Below, one piece after another: positions 29,474-37,796 of a stretch of 64,000 nt of DNA. The notes under the pieces were generated by a model. The model made no database searches, had not been told where the DNA came from, and saw only the letters and a program-made list of their open reading frames with translations. Source of the stretch: Chlorobiota bacterium (lineage in GTDB: Bacteria; Bacteroidota; Ignavibacteria; OLB7); assembly GCA_016700335.1 (NCBI GenBank), contig CP065014.1, positions 213,501 to 277,500 on the forward strand, read 5' to 3'. The position numbers and the translations under genes are program-made. Position 1 is the stretch's first letter. Every line of letters starts with the position of its first letter.

Positions 29474-29761
29474 TTAACCAATAATTGCAAATACATCGCT
29501 TTCACGCATAATTAGGTAATCTGAACCTTCAACTGAAATTTCTGTTCCGGAATATTTTCCATAAAGTACGGTATCTCCAGCTTTAACTACTAAAGGTGTA
29601 ACTTTACCTTCGTCGTTAACTTTACCAGTTCCAATAGCAACAACTTCACCACGTTGTGGCTTTTCTTTTGCTGTATCTGGAATAATAAGACCTGAGGAAG
29701 TCATCTCTTCAGCTGGTGCTGGCTTGATAATAATTCTGTCGTGAAGTGGTTTTAAATTCAT
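29474..29761 (-). CDS. groES: 10-kDa co-chaperonin GroES
   Basis: A 95-residue lid subunit of the GroEL chamber. It begins M-N-L-K-P-L-H-D-R-I-I-I-K-P and has the mobile-loop region E-M-T-S-S-G-L-I-I-P-D-T-A-K-E-K-P and the typical V-L-Y-G-K-Y-S-G-T-E-I segment. It is the first gene of the groES-groEL operon, with a CIRCE operator 74 bases upstream. Confidence 0.98.
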   Translation of the reverse strand: MNLKPLHDRIIIKPAPAEEMTSSGLIIPDTAKEKPQRGEVVAIGTGKVNDEGKVTPLVVKAGDTVLYGKYSGTEISVEGSDYLIMRESDVFAIIG

Positions 29762-29834
29762 TTTTGTAATTAAATATAGTTAAAGTAAAATTTATAAGTT
29801 TGTTTGGAGCTAAAACGATTCAGTTTAAAAATTA

Positions 29835-29861
29835 TTGGCACTCTTTAAATTAGAGTGCTAA
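29835..29861 (-). promoter_or_regulatory. CIRCE heat-shock operator (HrcA binding site)
   Basis: Read on the minus strand: TTAGCACTC - 9 bases - GAGTGCCAA. It matches the consensus TTAGCACTC-N9-GAGTGCTAA with one mismatch in the second arm. Position upstream of groES implies HrcA repression; hrcA itself is not in this window. Confidence 0.93.
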
Positions 29862-29874
29862 TTTTTTTGAGGCA

Positions 29875-29882
29875 CGAATATA
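29875..29882 (-). promoter_or_regulatory. Candidate groES promoter -7 box (TATATTCG)
   Basis: A one-base variant of TAnnTTTG placed 14 bases upstream of the CIRCE operator. Bound HrcA would overlap the transcription start. Inferred from position only. Confidence 0.35.
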
Positions 29883-30190
29883 CAAAAAATAATAAATATT
29901 AAAAAAAGGAATTGAGAATTTATGTTTAATTGAGTAATTTAAATCCAGAAATTGATATAAAAGTGCTTTCTTGAATTGAAAATTTTTTAAATAATAAGAT
30001 GATTCATATTAGAAATAAATCTAAATATGATTAAATTGATAATAATTATTTAAAAGTGAGCTAATAGAAGTTAAATTGAATAATAAATTATAAAAAAAAT
30101 TGAATTATTAAATTATTCAAAAGTTAAGGTTGATTTAAAATACTTTAAACATAAATAAAAGTTTGGAAGTTAAAACTCAATAAATTAACT
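29883..30190. other. AT-rich region between the divergent groES and rhomboid-nuoC units
   Basis: No gene or stable fold is seen. The region separates the heat-shock promoter from the promoter of the rhomboid-like gene. Confidence 0.5.
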
Positions 30191-30198
30191 TATTTTTG
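30191..30198 (+). promoter_or_regulatory. Candidate -7 promoter box TATTTTTG
   Basis: TAnnTTTG match ending 8 bases before the rhomboid-like ATG at 30207, with a TTTG at 30162-30165 that is slightly too far for an ideal -33. If used, the mRNA would be nearly leaderless. Confidence 0.4.
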
Positions 30199-30206
30199 CA
30201 CATAAT

Positions 30207-31046
30207 ATGTATTCAGTTTCAAGAAAAATATTGGTGGGTATATTTGTTATTTGGGCTTGCTCATTTTTTCAAATAGGTGTAATAATAAATTATTATACAA
30301 GTTTAATACCTTTAAAAGTTTTTCCAAGTTTTGAACTTTGGAGGCTAGTTACTTTCCCATTAAAGTTTGAAGTATTTGGTTTTTTTATAGGCATAATTTG
30401 TTTTTCATTACCATCTGAAGAGCTTGAAGTTTTTCTTGGTAAAAAGAGATTTACTCTCCTTATAATTTCCATTACTCTTATTACTGCAATGCTAAATATG
30501 ATACTCTTTTACAGGAGTAGTAATATGTTTGGAGCATTAGGAAATGTATCTATGTTCGTACTTGTAGGCTTTGTTTACTTATTCCCAAACAGCGAACTTC
30601 GTTTTTTTGTGTTCAGTTTTAAGAGTAAATTTCTTTTATATTTTGCAACAGGAATTGTTGTAATCATATCTGCTTATCTAGCCATTTACGATAAATTAAT
30701 TCTACCATTCCTTGCTGAAAGTATATATGGGATTATTCTTGGTGGAGTCTATTTCCATGTTAGATATCAGAAGTATTCTCTTTTCTTAGGTCCAATCAGA
30801 AAAGTTGAAGAATTTGTTGATGGCAATCACATAGATGTGTTGTCAAGCTTACCAGTGCTTAATAACAATGTACAAACAAAAGTTCAGAATGCAAGACCAA
30901 AACTTATTCAACATATATTTATACAAACAATTCAAACTAATGAGGAAATTTTGAACGAGTTGTTAGAAAAAATTCATGAACATGGAATTGATAACTTAAC
31001 TAAAGAAGAGAAAAATTTCTTAAATGATTATTCAAAAAAAATATAA
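30207..31046 (+). CDS. Rhomboid-like membrane protein, catalytically dead
   Basis: A 279-residue polytopic membrane protein with about six hydrophobic segments. It is laid out like Bacteroidota rhomboid proteases that carry a C-terminal DUF6576-type helix pair (last ~35 residues, ...L-T-K-E-E-K-N-F-L). The rhomboid G-x-S-G active-site motif is present as N-M-F-G-A-L-G, so Leu111 replaces the nucleophilic Ser. The expected His in the last core helix is also not seen before I-L-G-G-V-Y-F. I infer a pseudoprotease with a binding or scaffolding role. It ends 5 bases before nuoC, so it is almost certainly cotranscribed with a Complex I gene. Confidence 0.75.
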   Translation: MYSVSRKILVGIFVIWACSFFQIGVIINYYTSLIPLKVFPSFELWRLVTFPLKFEVFGFFIGIICFSLPSEELEVFLGKKRFTLLIISITLITAMLNMILFYRSSNMFGALGNVSMFVLVGFVYLFPNSELRFFVFSFKSKFLLYFATGIVVIISAYLAIYDKLILPFLAESIYGIILGGVYFHVRYQKYSLFLGPIRKVEEFVDGNHIDVLSSLPVLNNNVQTKVQNARPKLIQHIFIQTIQTNEEILNELLEKIHEHGIDNLTKEEKNFLNDYSKKI

Positions 31047-31051
31047 TATAA

Positions 31052-31570
31052 ATGTCTAAAATCGAATTTATAGATTCTGAAATAATTCCAAAATTAATTG
31101 AAAAATTTCCTGAAATAGAATTTCAAAAAATAATTTTTAGAGAAGAGACATCTATTACAATTCCCAAGGAAGGGTTGCATACAGTAATTTCTTTTTTAAA
31201 AAGTGAGTTGGGTTTTGATATATTAAAAGATATATACTGTGTTGATTGGTATAAAAAAAATCCAAGATTTGAGGTAGGTTATAATTTATTTTCTTTAAAA
31301 GATAATCTTAGGCTTAGAATCAAAACAACATGTACTGAAGATTCACCAAGAGTAGATTCAATTTGTAATTTATATACTGCAGCAAATTGGTATGAACGTG
31401 AAGCATTCGATATGCATGGAATATATTTTAGCCATCATCCAGATTTAAGGAGAATGTATATGCCAGATGATTTTAACAATCCTTCAACAGGAGAACCTTT
31501 GTATCCTTTAAGAAAAGATTTTCCAGTAATGGGAATTCCTGGTTCATTGCCTTTGCCACAACGTGATTGA
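31052..31570 (+). CDS. nuoC: NADH-quinone oxidoreductase subunit C
   Basis: A 172-residue hydrophilic subunit of the peripheral arm of Complex I, which docks with NuoD and NuoB near the quinone site. Diagnostic segments are the W-Y-E-R-E-A-F-D-M-H-G-I motif, L-R-R-x-Y-M-P-D-D and Y-P-L-R-K-D-F-P. It is separate from nuoD, unlike the fused nuoCD of enterobacteria. It is preceded after only 5 bases by the rhomboid-like gene and followed 135 bases later by nuoD. nuoA and nuoB are not upstream as would be usual. Confidence 0.96.
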   Translation: MSKIEFIDSEIIPKLIEKFPEIEFQKIIFREETSITIPKEGLHTVISFLKSELGFDILKDIYCVDWYKKNPRFEVGYNLFSLKDNLRLRIKTTCTEDSPRVDSICNLYTAANWYEREAFDMHGIYFSHHPDLRRMYMPDDFNNPSTGEPLYPLRKDFPVMGIPGSLPLPQRD

Positions 31571-31705
31571 TTAATTAAAAATTAAGTTATGAATTGTTAC
31601 TTAGAATCGTTATTTTTTATTTGATATGGAATGTATTACTAAAAATTCATAATCAAAATTTATAAAAGAATTTAGTCAAATAAAATAAAATATTATATAA
31701 TTCAA

Positions 31706-32974
31706 TTGAATTCAACTGCAACTCTTGAACGCGTTTATGGAGAAAGACAACGCAAAATTGTTAGTAAAATATTAGATAAAAATATAACATTTACTGAACA
31801 TGATCCTTTAGATAATACAATGGTATTAAATATGGGACCTCAGCATCCTGCAACTCATGGGGTATTGAGAGTGTTGCTAAGGCTTGATGGTGAAAGAGTA
31901 GAAAAATGTATTCCAGAGTTAGGGTACTTACATCGTGGTTATGAAAAACTAGCTGAGAATATTACATATCATGAATTTATTCCTCATACAGATAGGCTTG
32001 ATTACTTATCGCCAATGTCTAACAATGTTGCTTGTGCATTATCAGTTGAAAAAGCAATTGGTATAAATGCCCCACATAGAGCTCAATGGATTCGAACTCT
32101 AATTTGTGAACTTGCACGTATAAGCTCTCACTTAATGGCTATGGGGGCTATGGCAATGGATGTTGGGGCTGTTACAATGTTACTCTGGACTTTCCGAGAA
32201 CGTGAAAAATTATATGATATTTTTGAGAAGATTTGTGGAGCAAGATTTACAACAAGCTATAGTAGAATTGGTGGTGTGGCAAACGATTTTGTTCCTGAAG
32301 TTATTCCTATGATTAAAGATTTTATTTCTCAATTTCCCAAACAATTATCCGATTTTGAAGGACTAATTAATAGAAATAGAATATTCATGGATCGTATTGA
32401 AGGGTTAGGTGTAATATCTGCAAAAGATGCTATTTCATTAGGACTTACCGGACCTTGCTTAAGAGGTAGTGGTGTTGCTCATGACCTCCGAAGAGATGAA
32501 CCATATCTTCTTTATCCTGAATTAGATTTTGATGTAATTACATATACTGATGGAGATTGTTTATCAAGATATTTGGTCCGCGGAGATGAAATGAAAGAAT
32601 CAATTAAGTTAGTAAATCAACTTCTGAATATGAATCCTCAAGGTGCAATAATTGCCGATGAAGCTAAATATTCTTTACCACATAAGCAGGAAGTTTATAC
32701 AAAAATGGAGGAACTTATCCATGATTTTATGCTAGTAAATTTTGGTGCAATGCCTGAAAAAGGTGAAATTTATCAAGCAATTGAATCACCTAAAGGTGAA
32801 CTTGGGTTTTATATCTGTTCGGATGGTACTGGTCACCCTTGGAGAATGAAAATACATTCTCCATCATTTTGTAATCTTCAAGCATTACAAGTTATGTGTG
32901 AAGGGGCTATGATATCTGATGTTGTTGCAATTATAGGATCACTAGATCCAGTGATGGGTGAAGCTGATAAGTAA
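31706..32974 (+). CDS. nuoD: NADH-quinone oxidoreductase subunit D
   Basis: A 422-residue 49-kDa-type subunit of Complex I that forms the quinone cavity with NuoB. It shows M-G-P-Q-H-P-A-T-H-G-V-L-R near residue 41, E-L-G-Y-L-H-R-G-Y-E-K, R-x-D-Y-L-S-P-M, and the C-terminal S-L-D-P-V-M-G-E-A-D-K. It starts at TTG 31706; there is no ATG before the conserved core. The first ~35 residues precede the usual family start. Transcribed with nuoC or from the 135-base spacer. Confidence 0.96.
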   Translation: MNSTATLERVYGERQRKIVSKILDKNITFTEHDPLDNTMVLNMGPQHPATHGVLRVLLRLDGERVEKCIPELGYLHRGYEKLAENITYHEFIPHTDRLDYLSPMSNNVACALSVEKAIGINAPHRAQWIRTLICELARISSHLMAMGAMAMDVGAVTMLLWTFREREKLYDIFEKICGARFTTSYSRIGGVANDFVPEVIPMIKDFISQFPKQLSDFEGLINRNRIFMDRIEGLGVISAKDAISLGLTGPCLRGSGVAHDLRRDEPYLLYPELDFDVITYTDGDCLSRYLVRGDEMKESIKLVNQLLNMNPQGAIIADEAKYSLPHKQEVYTKMEELIHDFMLVNFGAMPEKGEIYQAIESPKGELGFYICSDGTGHPWRMKIHSPSFCNLQALQVMCEGAMISDVVAIIGSLDPVMGEADK

Positions 32975-33121
32975 AAAATTACATTTAAAATATTATAAAT
33001 TGCAATCTATAAATGGTATTTGCTTCTTACAATTCAACTATTAATGATTTGCATTTTTTTAATTCAAAATAAAAATCCTCCAATTCAATTTAATTGAAAT
33101 ATCAGAATTTAATTAGAAATA

Positions 33122-33129
33122 TAAATTTG
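33122..33129 (+). promoter_or_regulatory. Candidate -7 promoter box TAAATTTG
   Basis: TAnnTTTG match ending 5 bases before the TTG start of the M16 peptidase gene. Either the mRNA is leaderless or the true start is the next in-frame TTG at 33144. Confidence 0.4.
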
Positions 33130-33134
33130 TCAAA

Positions 33135-34472
33135 TTGAAAATATTGATAAAAGGTTTCAAATATATAATTATAGTATTTTCATTTTTCTACATTCAAAAA
33201 TGTTATTCTCAAGATGATAGTATTACCATAAGGTATTCTAGGTTCTTCTTGCCTAATGATATGAGGGTAATATTATGTCCAGATAAAACATCCCCAACAG
33301 TCACAGCAGTAATGATGTATCGGGTTGGTTCAAAGGATGAATCACCAGAAAGAACAGGGTTCGCACATTTTTTTGAACACCTGATGTTTGAAGGTAGCAA
33401 TAATATTAAGCATGGAGAAATTGATGACTTAATTCAAATTGCAGGTGGTACTATTAATGGAATTACAACTAATGATTATACAGTTTATTACAGTGAGCTT
33501 CCTTCGAATCAAATCAAGTTAGGTTTGTGGATAGAAGCAGAAAGAATGAAAAGTGCTCGAATTGAAGAGGCAGGAATTGAATCTCAAAGAAGAATAATTC
33601 GTGAGGAACGAAAACAATTAATTGACAACAAGCAATATGGTTTTGTAATTGAGAATATTCTTGCTTACAATGGATTAGGAACGCCATATTCTTGGGCTCC
33701 AATTGGCTCAGCACAATATATTGATAGAGCTAGAATTGGAGAGTTTCAAGACTTTTATAAAAAGTTTTATGTTCCCAATAATGCCATACTCATTTTATCT
33801 GGGGATTTTGATACTATTAAAACAAAATCTTGGGTTTTAGATTATTTTTCTGGAATTCCAAAAGGGAATTTAATTCCAAGGCAAAATTTTGAATGGAAGC
33901 CATCCACAAAGGAACTCCAAATTGATATTAAAGATTCTAAGAATGATCTCCCAGCAATTTCTTATTCTTATAAAACCATTGGCAAAAAAGATTCTGATTA
34001 CATTGCAGTGGCTTTGTTATCAAAAATTCTTGTTGAAGGGAGATCTTCAAAAATTTCACAAAATCTAATATCAACTAACTCCCTCGCTTTAGATGTACAA
34101 GGGTTACCATTATTTTTTGAAAAAGGGGGTATACTTGGTATATTCGCAGTAATGTATCCTAGCACAATTTTCGAGAATATTATGCTTGAATTAGATAGAG
34201 AAATTTCGAATATATCAAATTCAGAAGTTACTGATCAAGACCTAAATAAAGCTAAAAATATGATGGAGTTTGAAATGGTTGAAGAAAGATCTAATACACT
34301 TGAAAAGTCAATTAAATTGGGTGAGCTTGATTTTTATTTTCAAAAACCTGCTTTAATAAACAAAGAAATAAGTATGATGAAAGCTATTACCAAAAATGAT
34401 ATTTTAAGAGTTGCAAAAAAATATTTAGATCCAGATAATAGAGTAATTCTGCGTTATAAAATGAATAAATAG
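33135..34472 (+). CDS. Secreted M16 family zinc peptidase
   Basis: A 445-residue single-module pitrilysin-family peptidase. A signal peptide covers about residues 1-25 (I-I-I-V-F-S-F-F-Y-I...Y-S-Q). The inverted zinc motif H-x-x-E-H is H78-F-F-E81-H82, with Glu81 as catalytic base. The distal zinc Glu is in R-I-I-R-E-E-R about 75 residues later. The second half is the M16C-type inactive domain. Single-module family members generally pair, but no second M16 gene is adjacent. It starts at TTG 33135; TTG 33144 is possible and would leave the signal peptide intact. Likely degrades small peptides in the periplasm. Confidence 0.92.
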   Translation: MKILIKGFKYIIIVFSFFYIQKCYSQDDSITIRYSRFFLPNDMRVILCPDKTSPTVTAVMMYRVGSKDESPERTGFAHFFEHLMFEGSNNIKHGEIDDLIQIAGGTINGITTNDYTVYYSELPSNQIKLGLWIEAERMKSARIEEAGIESQRRIIREERKQLIDNKQYGFVIENILAYNGLGTPYSWAPIGSAQYIDRARIGEFQDFYKKFYVPNNAILILSGDFDTIKTKSWVLDYFSGIPKGNLIPRQNFEWKPSTKELQIDIKDSKNDLPAISYSYKTIGKKDSDYIAVALLSKILVEGRSSKISQNLISTNSLALDVQGLPLFFEKGGILGIFAVMYPSTIFENIMLELDREISNISNSEVTDQDLNKAKNMMEFEMVEERSNTLEKSIKLGELDFYFQKPALINKEISMMKAITKNDILRVAKKYLDPDNRVILRYKMNK

Positions 34473-34589
34473 AATTTTATTTATAAATTTAAAATTTTAC
34501 TTTCAGTTTTTACTTTTAAGTTGATATTAGTAATCATTTGTAAATATTTTTTAAAAAGATAGTTTAAAAAGGTAGTGTAACTTAATAAC

Positions 34590-35036
34590 ATGTTAAAAAA
34601 ACTTTACAGTACATCGACGATAGATTTTTATACAGCAAATGTAGATACAAAATTAATGCTACCATTAGCTGAACGCATTAGTGCGGGCTTCCCAAGCCCA
34701 GCTGAAGAATATCTTGAACTTGCTATTGATCTTAACTTAGAACTTGTAAAAAACCCTAGCTCAACTTTTTATGGTCGTGTAAGAGGACAATCAATGCGAG
34801 ATGCTGGAATTTATGAGGGTGATATTCTAGTGATTGATAGGTCTTTAACTCCAGTTGATGGCTCAAAAGCTGTTTGTTATATTGATTCAGAATTCACGCT
34901 CAAAACACTCCGTGTAAACGCAAAAGGAGTATGGCTTATGCCAGCAAACACTGATTATGAGCCAATAATAATTACTGAAGAGAATGATTTTTCTGTCTGG
35001 GGAATTGTTACCTACATAATTCATAAAGCTAGATAA
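34590..35036 (+). CDS. umuD: UmuD-like S24 autoprotease (SOS mutagenesis)
   Basis: A 148-residue LexA-fold protein that in known systems self-cleaves on RecA filaments and then joins UmuC to form DNA polymerase V. The cleavage region S-A-G-F-P-S-P-A-E-E matches UmuD C-G-F-P-S-P-A. Ser68 in G-Q-S-M and Lys105 in F-T-L-K-T-L form the catalytic dyad. The short N-terminus (about 33 residues before the cleavage region) and lack of a helix-turn-helix domain exclude LexA. umuC is not adjacent. No clear SOS box was found upstream. Confidence 0.92.
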   Translation: MLKKLYSTSTIDFYTANVDTKLMLPLAERISAGFPSPAEEYLELAIDLNLELVKNPSSTFYGRVRGQSMRDAGIYEGDILVIDRSLTPVDGSKAVCYIDSEFTLKTLRVNAKGVWLMPANTDYEPIIITEENDFSVWGIVTYIIHKAR

Positions 35037-35045
35037 AGCTTTATG
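35022..35045 (+). terminator. Weak hairpin overlapping the umuD stop
   Basis: CATAAAGCT and AGCTTTATG form a 9-bp stem with a 6-base loop that contains the end of the umuD stop codon. No T run follows immediately, so termination is uncertain. Confidence 0.35.
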
Positions 35046-35056
35046 ATTATGTTATA

Positions 35057-35359
35057 TTATTTATTCCAAAAATTTGTGAGTAGAATTATAACAATTCCAA
35101 AAATTCCTAGTAAGGAAACAAAAAACAAAAAATCAGCCATTTGTTCTAATTTAAATTCCCATTTTATATTTTCAGATTTAACAGATAAAAAAGATAACCC
35201 AGAAGAGATTGTTAGTAGTAATGCAATAATGGAAGCAAATTCGTCTAAGTAATTACTTTCAGTTTGATTGGTTAAGTGTAATGATGTTATTATAATCAAA
35301 CAGAAACCAAGTAAGTTTGTTGAGGTTCCTAAAATATGTTGTGAAGTTTTGTTTGCCAA
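35057..35359 (-). CDS. Small conserved three-helix membrane protein
   Basis: A 100-residue protein with three hydrophobic segments at about residues 12-29, 42-60 and 75-96. The middle has a charged S-V-K-S-E-N-I-K-W-E-F-K-L-E segment. I recognise the N-terminal T-S-Q-H-I-L-G-T-S-x-N-L-L-G-F-C pattern from short conserved membrane proteins of Bacteroidota, but no function is known. An overlapping plus-strand frame lacks such features and is rejected. It is convergent with umuD and sits upstream of moaCB on the opposite side. Confidence 0.75.
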   Translation of the reverse strand: MANKTSQHILGTSTNLLGFCLIIITSLHLTNQTESNYLDEFASIIALLLTISSGLSFLSVKSENIKWEFKLEQMADFLFFVSLLGIFGIVIILLTNFWNK

Positions 35360-35407
35360 TTTTTATTATCAAATTAATTTAATCAAATATTTTTTAAAAA
35401 TATAAAA

Positions 35408-36319
35408 TCAATAATGATTTTCCATATTCATTACATTGAACACATGAAGTATATATGGAAAAAGAGCATTCATGCTTTCTTGTGCACCTTTTGTTGAGCC
35501 AGGAAGTGTTAGTATTAATGAGCCCTTAATCATTCCTGCAACACCTCTAGATAACATACTGTATGGTGTTCTCTCTTGACCATAACTCCTCATAGTTTCC
35601 TCAATTCCAGGAATTTTTCTATCAATTAAAGGTAAGATAGTTTCAGGTGTAAGGTCTCGTGGGGATAGGCCAGTACCACCGGAAAAAATTATCAAATTTA
35701 TTTTATCATCAACAAGACTTAGAGTTTTATTTTTAATAAGCTTAGGTTCATCTGGTATAATTGAATAATCTTTAATATTAATTTTTAATGATTCCAACAT
35801 GCTTATAATTGCTTTGCCAGCAAAGTCAACTTTTTTACCAGTTGATATTGAATCTGAACATACAACCACTGCAGCATTTAAACCCATCATAAACTTTCCA
35901 TTAAAATCAGTTTTACCACCTTTTTTCTCTAACAATTTAATTGAATTTATTTCAATACCTTTATCAATTGGTTTGAGCATATCATAAGCTGTTAAAGCAG
36001 CAATTGATGCTCCATGCATTGCTTCAACTTCAACACCAGTTTTATAAATAGTTTTAACCTCAACTTCAATAATTATCTCTAATAACTCAATCCAAAAATT
36101 AACAGAAGCAAATTCTATTGGTATTGGATGACAATCTGGGATTACATTGCTTGTATTTTTTATTGCAAGCAATGCTGCGGCTTTTCCTATTTCAAATACA
36201 TCACCTTTAGGTACTAACTTATTTAATATAGTTTCTACAGTTGATTGACTACTTAGCCTTACAATTGCTTGAGCTTTAGCATAACGAAGTGTTTTAATTT
36301 TATTTATAATATCAACCAT
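35408..36319 (-). CDS. moaCB: MoaC-MoaB fusion, molybdenum cofactor biosynthesis
   Basis: A 303-residue bifunctional protein. Residues 1-~145 are MoaC (cyclic pyranopterin monophosphate synthase) with D-C-H-P-I-P, A-S-I-A-A-L-T-A-Y-D-M and L-L-E-K-K-G-G-K. Residues ~150-303 are MoaB/Mog-like, the molybdopterin adenylyltransferase fold, with F-S-G-G-T-G-L-S-P-R-D-L-T-P-E and L-P-G-S-T-K-G-A-Q-E-S. The fusion links an early and a late step of the pathway. moaE lies 49 bases upstream in the same direction, so the two form an operon. moaA and moaD are not in the window. Confidence 0.95.
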   Translation of the reverse strand: MVDIINKIKTLRYAKAQAIVRLSSQSTVETILNKLVPKGDVFEIGKAAALLAIKNTSNVIPDCHPIPIEFASVNFWIELLEIIIEVEVKTIYKTGVEVEAMHGASIAALTAYDMLKPIDKGIEINSIKLLEKKGGKTDFNGKFMMGLNAAVVVCSDSISTGKKVDFAGKAIISMLESLKINIKDYSIIPDEPKLIKNKTLSLVDDKINLIIFSGGTGLSPRDLTPETILPLIDRKIPGIEETMRSYGQERTPYSMLSRGVAGMIKGSLILTLPGSTKGAQESMNALFPYILHVFNVMNMENHY

Positions 36320-36368
36320 AAATCATTTCATTACTAGATTATTTTATTGTTTTCTACTTTAAATTTCT

Positions 36369-36818
36369 TTACTTATTTACTTTCCAAGAATGATTTTCAT
36401 CATCAAATATTTCCTTACCCCAAACTTGCAAATTAGTTTTTATAAGCTCAACCATTTCAGCACAAGCTTCAGTAGCATGCTTCCTATGAGCTGATGAAGT
36501 GAATACAAATAAATTTATTTCACCAGCATAAATTTTTCCTAGACTGTGATAAACGTGCATACAAGTTAATTCATATTTCCCAAAAATAATTTCACGTAAA
36601 TTATAGTACTCTTTTTCAGCCATTTCTTTAAATGCTGTAAAATCAATTGCTTGAACAATTCTCCCATTAATTTCATCACTTCTAATTTGACCTAAGAAAA
36701 TTTGATGAGCTCCAATGTTCTTTTTAATACTATGTTTTGCTATAGATTCTGCTATGAAGTTTGGAGTAATTGCTCCATCAATAAATATTTTTTTTGATTT
36801 TTCTTCTGAAATTTTCAT
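36369..36818 (-). CDS. moaE: Molybdopterin synthase catalytic subunit MoaE
   Basis: A 149-residue large subunit of molybdopterin synthase, which transfers sulfur from thiocarboxylated MoaD to the pterin precursor. It shows G-A-H-Q-I-F-L-G-Q-I-R near residue 36, the H-V-Y-H-S-L-G-K-I segment and A-H-R-K-H-A. The C-terminal W-G-K-E-I-F keeps one catalytic-type Lys, while the neighbouring Lys of many homologs is Gly here. It is the first gene of a moaE-moaCB unit. The partner moaD is not adjacent. Confidence 0.95.
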   Translation of the reverse strand: MKISEEKSKKIFIDGAITPNFIAESIAKHSIKKNIGAHQIFLGQIRSDEINGRIVQAIDFTAFKEMAEKEYYNLREIIFGKYELTCMHVYHSLGKIYAGEINLFVFTSSAHRKHATEACAEMVELIKTNLQVWGKEIFDDENHSWKVNK

Positions 36819-36997
36819 TTTGTAAATTAGATATTATTGAAAATACTAATTGAGTTAAAAACTTGGAAATTAATTTATTAATGTAGAAATTGCTTATGAT
36901 TCTAAGAGTGAATAAAATACTTTATATAAAATTATATATTATTACATAAATATTTGTAATTAACTAATTAACTAAAAAAATGAAACATCTTAGATTT

Positions 36998-37507
36998 TTA
37001 TTTATTACTTTGGTGCTCAAATATTTTTAGAGTTTCATCAATCAAGTCTGAGATTTTAATAAAATTATTTGCTAAGTTGGAGATAGTTCTTTCGATTTCT
37101 AATTTGTTATAATTAACCCATCCTTCCATTAATGTTAATGGACCGAAATTAACACTTACATTTTCCCATTCATGTTTGAAAGCATTGAATTTTGACCTAA
37201 AATTTGAAGCAAAATCTCTGCTTGAAATTGAATAACCTTTTAAATCCCTGAGTTTAAAAGCATGAATATTATAAAACAATTTATCATTGAGAAGAGTTTT
37301 GTTGCTAACCCAAACAGAAAAAAAAATTCTAGTATTAGCATTTAATGGATCACTAAAATTATTACCCCATTCTTTTTTATATAATTTCAAAAAAACGGAG
37401 TCCAAATAAATACCAACACTAAAATCTATTTCTAATTTTGTAAGTTCTGAACTGTTTAAAAGATTTGTAGAATTTTGAAAAACTTTTAAGAAATGATTAA
37501 TGTTCAT
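36998..37507 (-). CDS. Hypothetical protein
   Basis: A 169-residue soluble protein with no signal peptide or membrane segment. Mixed alpha/beta composition with several aromatic residues (S-V-W-V-S, H-E-W-E-N, E-G-W-V-N-Y) and a helical C-terminus from about residue 125. I do not recognise a family. It is preceded by a 290-base AT-rich gap. The reading frame is continuous with codon use like its neighbours, which supports a real gene. Confidence 0.6.
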   Translation of the reverse strand: MNINHFLKVFQNSTNLLNSSELTKLEIDFSVGIYLDSVFLKLYKKEWGNNFSDPLNANTRIFFSVWVSNKTLLNDKLFYNIHAFKLRDLKGYSISSRDFASNFRSKFNAFKHEWENVSVNFGPLTLMEGWVNYNKLEIERTISNLANNFIKISDLIDETLKIFEHQSNK

Positions 37508-37796
37508 TTGATTAGAATTTATTAATTAAATTTTTGATTAATCATGAAATCTAAAAAATAGAATATTGATTTTTTTCAAACAATAAACTACGAGTATTAT
37601 GTAGTTTAAAAAACATTTATTTATAATTGTCAATTTGCAAAGTATTTCAAATTTAATTTAGAGAAGTTTAATTAATAAAATGTATTAACAAAAATCAGTA
37701 AATAAGTTTTCGTATTGATTAGTCAATATAGTACATTCTAATTTCAAGAAATTTTATAACTTGAAATTTAAATTATAACAATTGTTATTCATAGAA

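Noticed and set aside
29872..29880. GCACGAATA upstream of groES, like part of the REP hairpin
   Set aside because: Only 9 bases match, with no partner arm. It overlaps the likely groES promoter, so chance similarity is enough.
35043..35252. 69-codon plus-strand frame after umuD
   Set aside because: It overlaps the minus-strand three-helix membrane protein, whose sequence pattern is recognisable. The plus-strand product has no such features.
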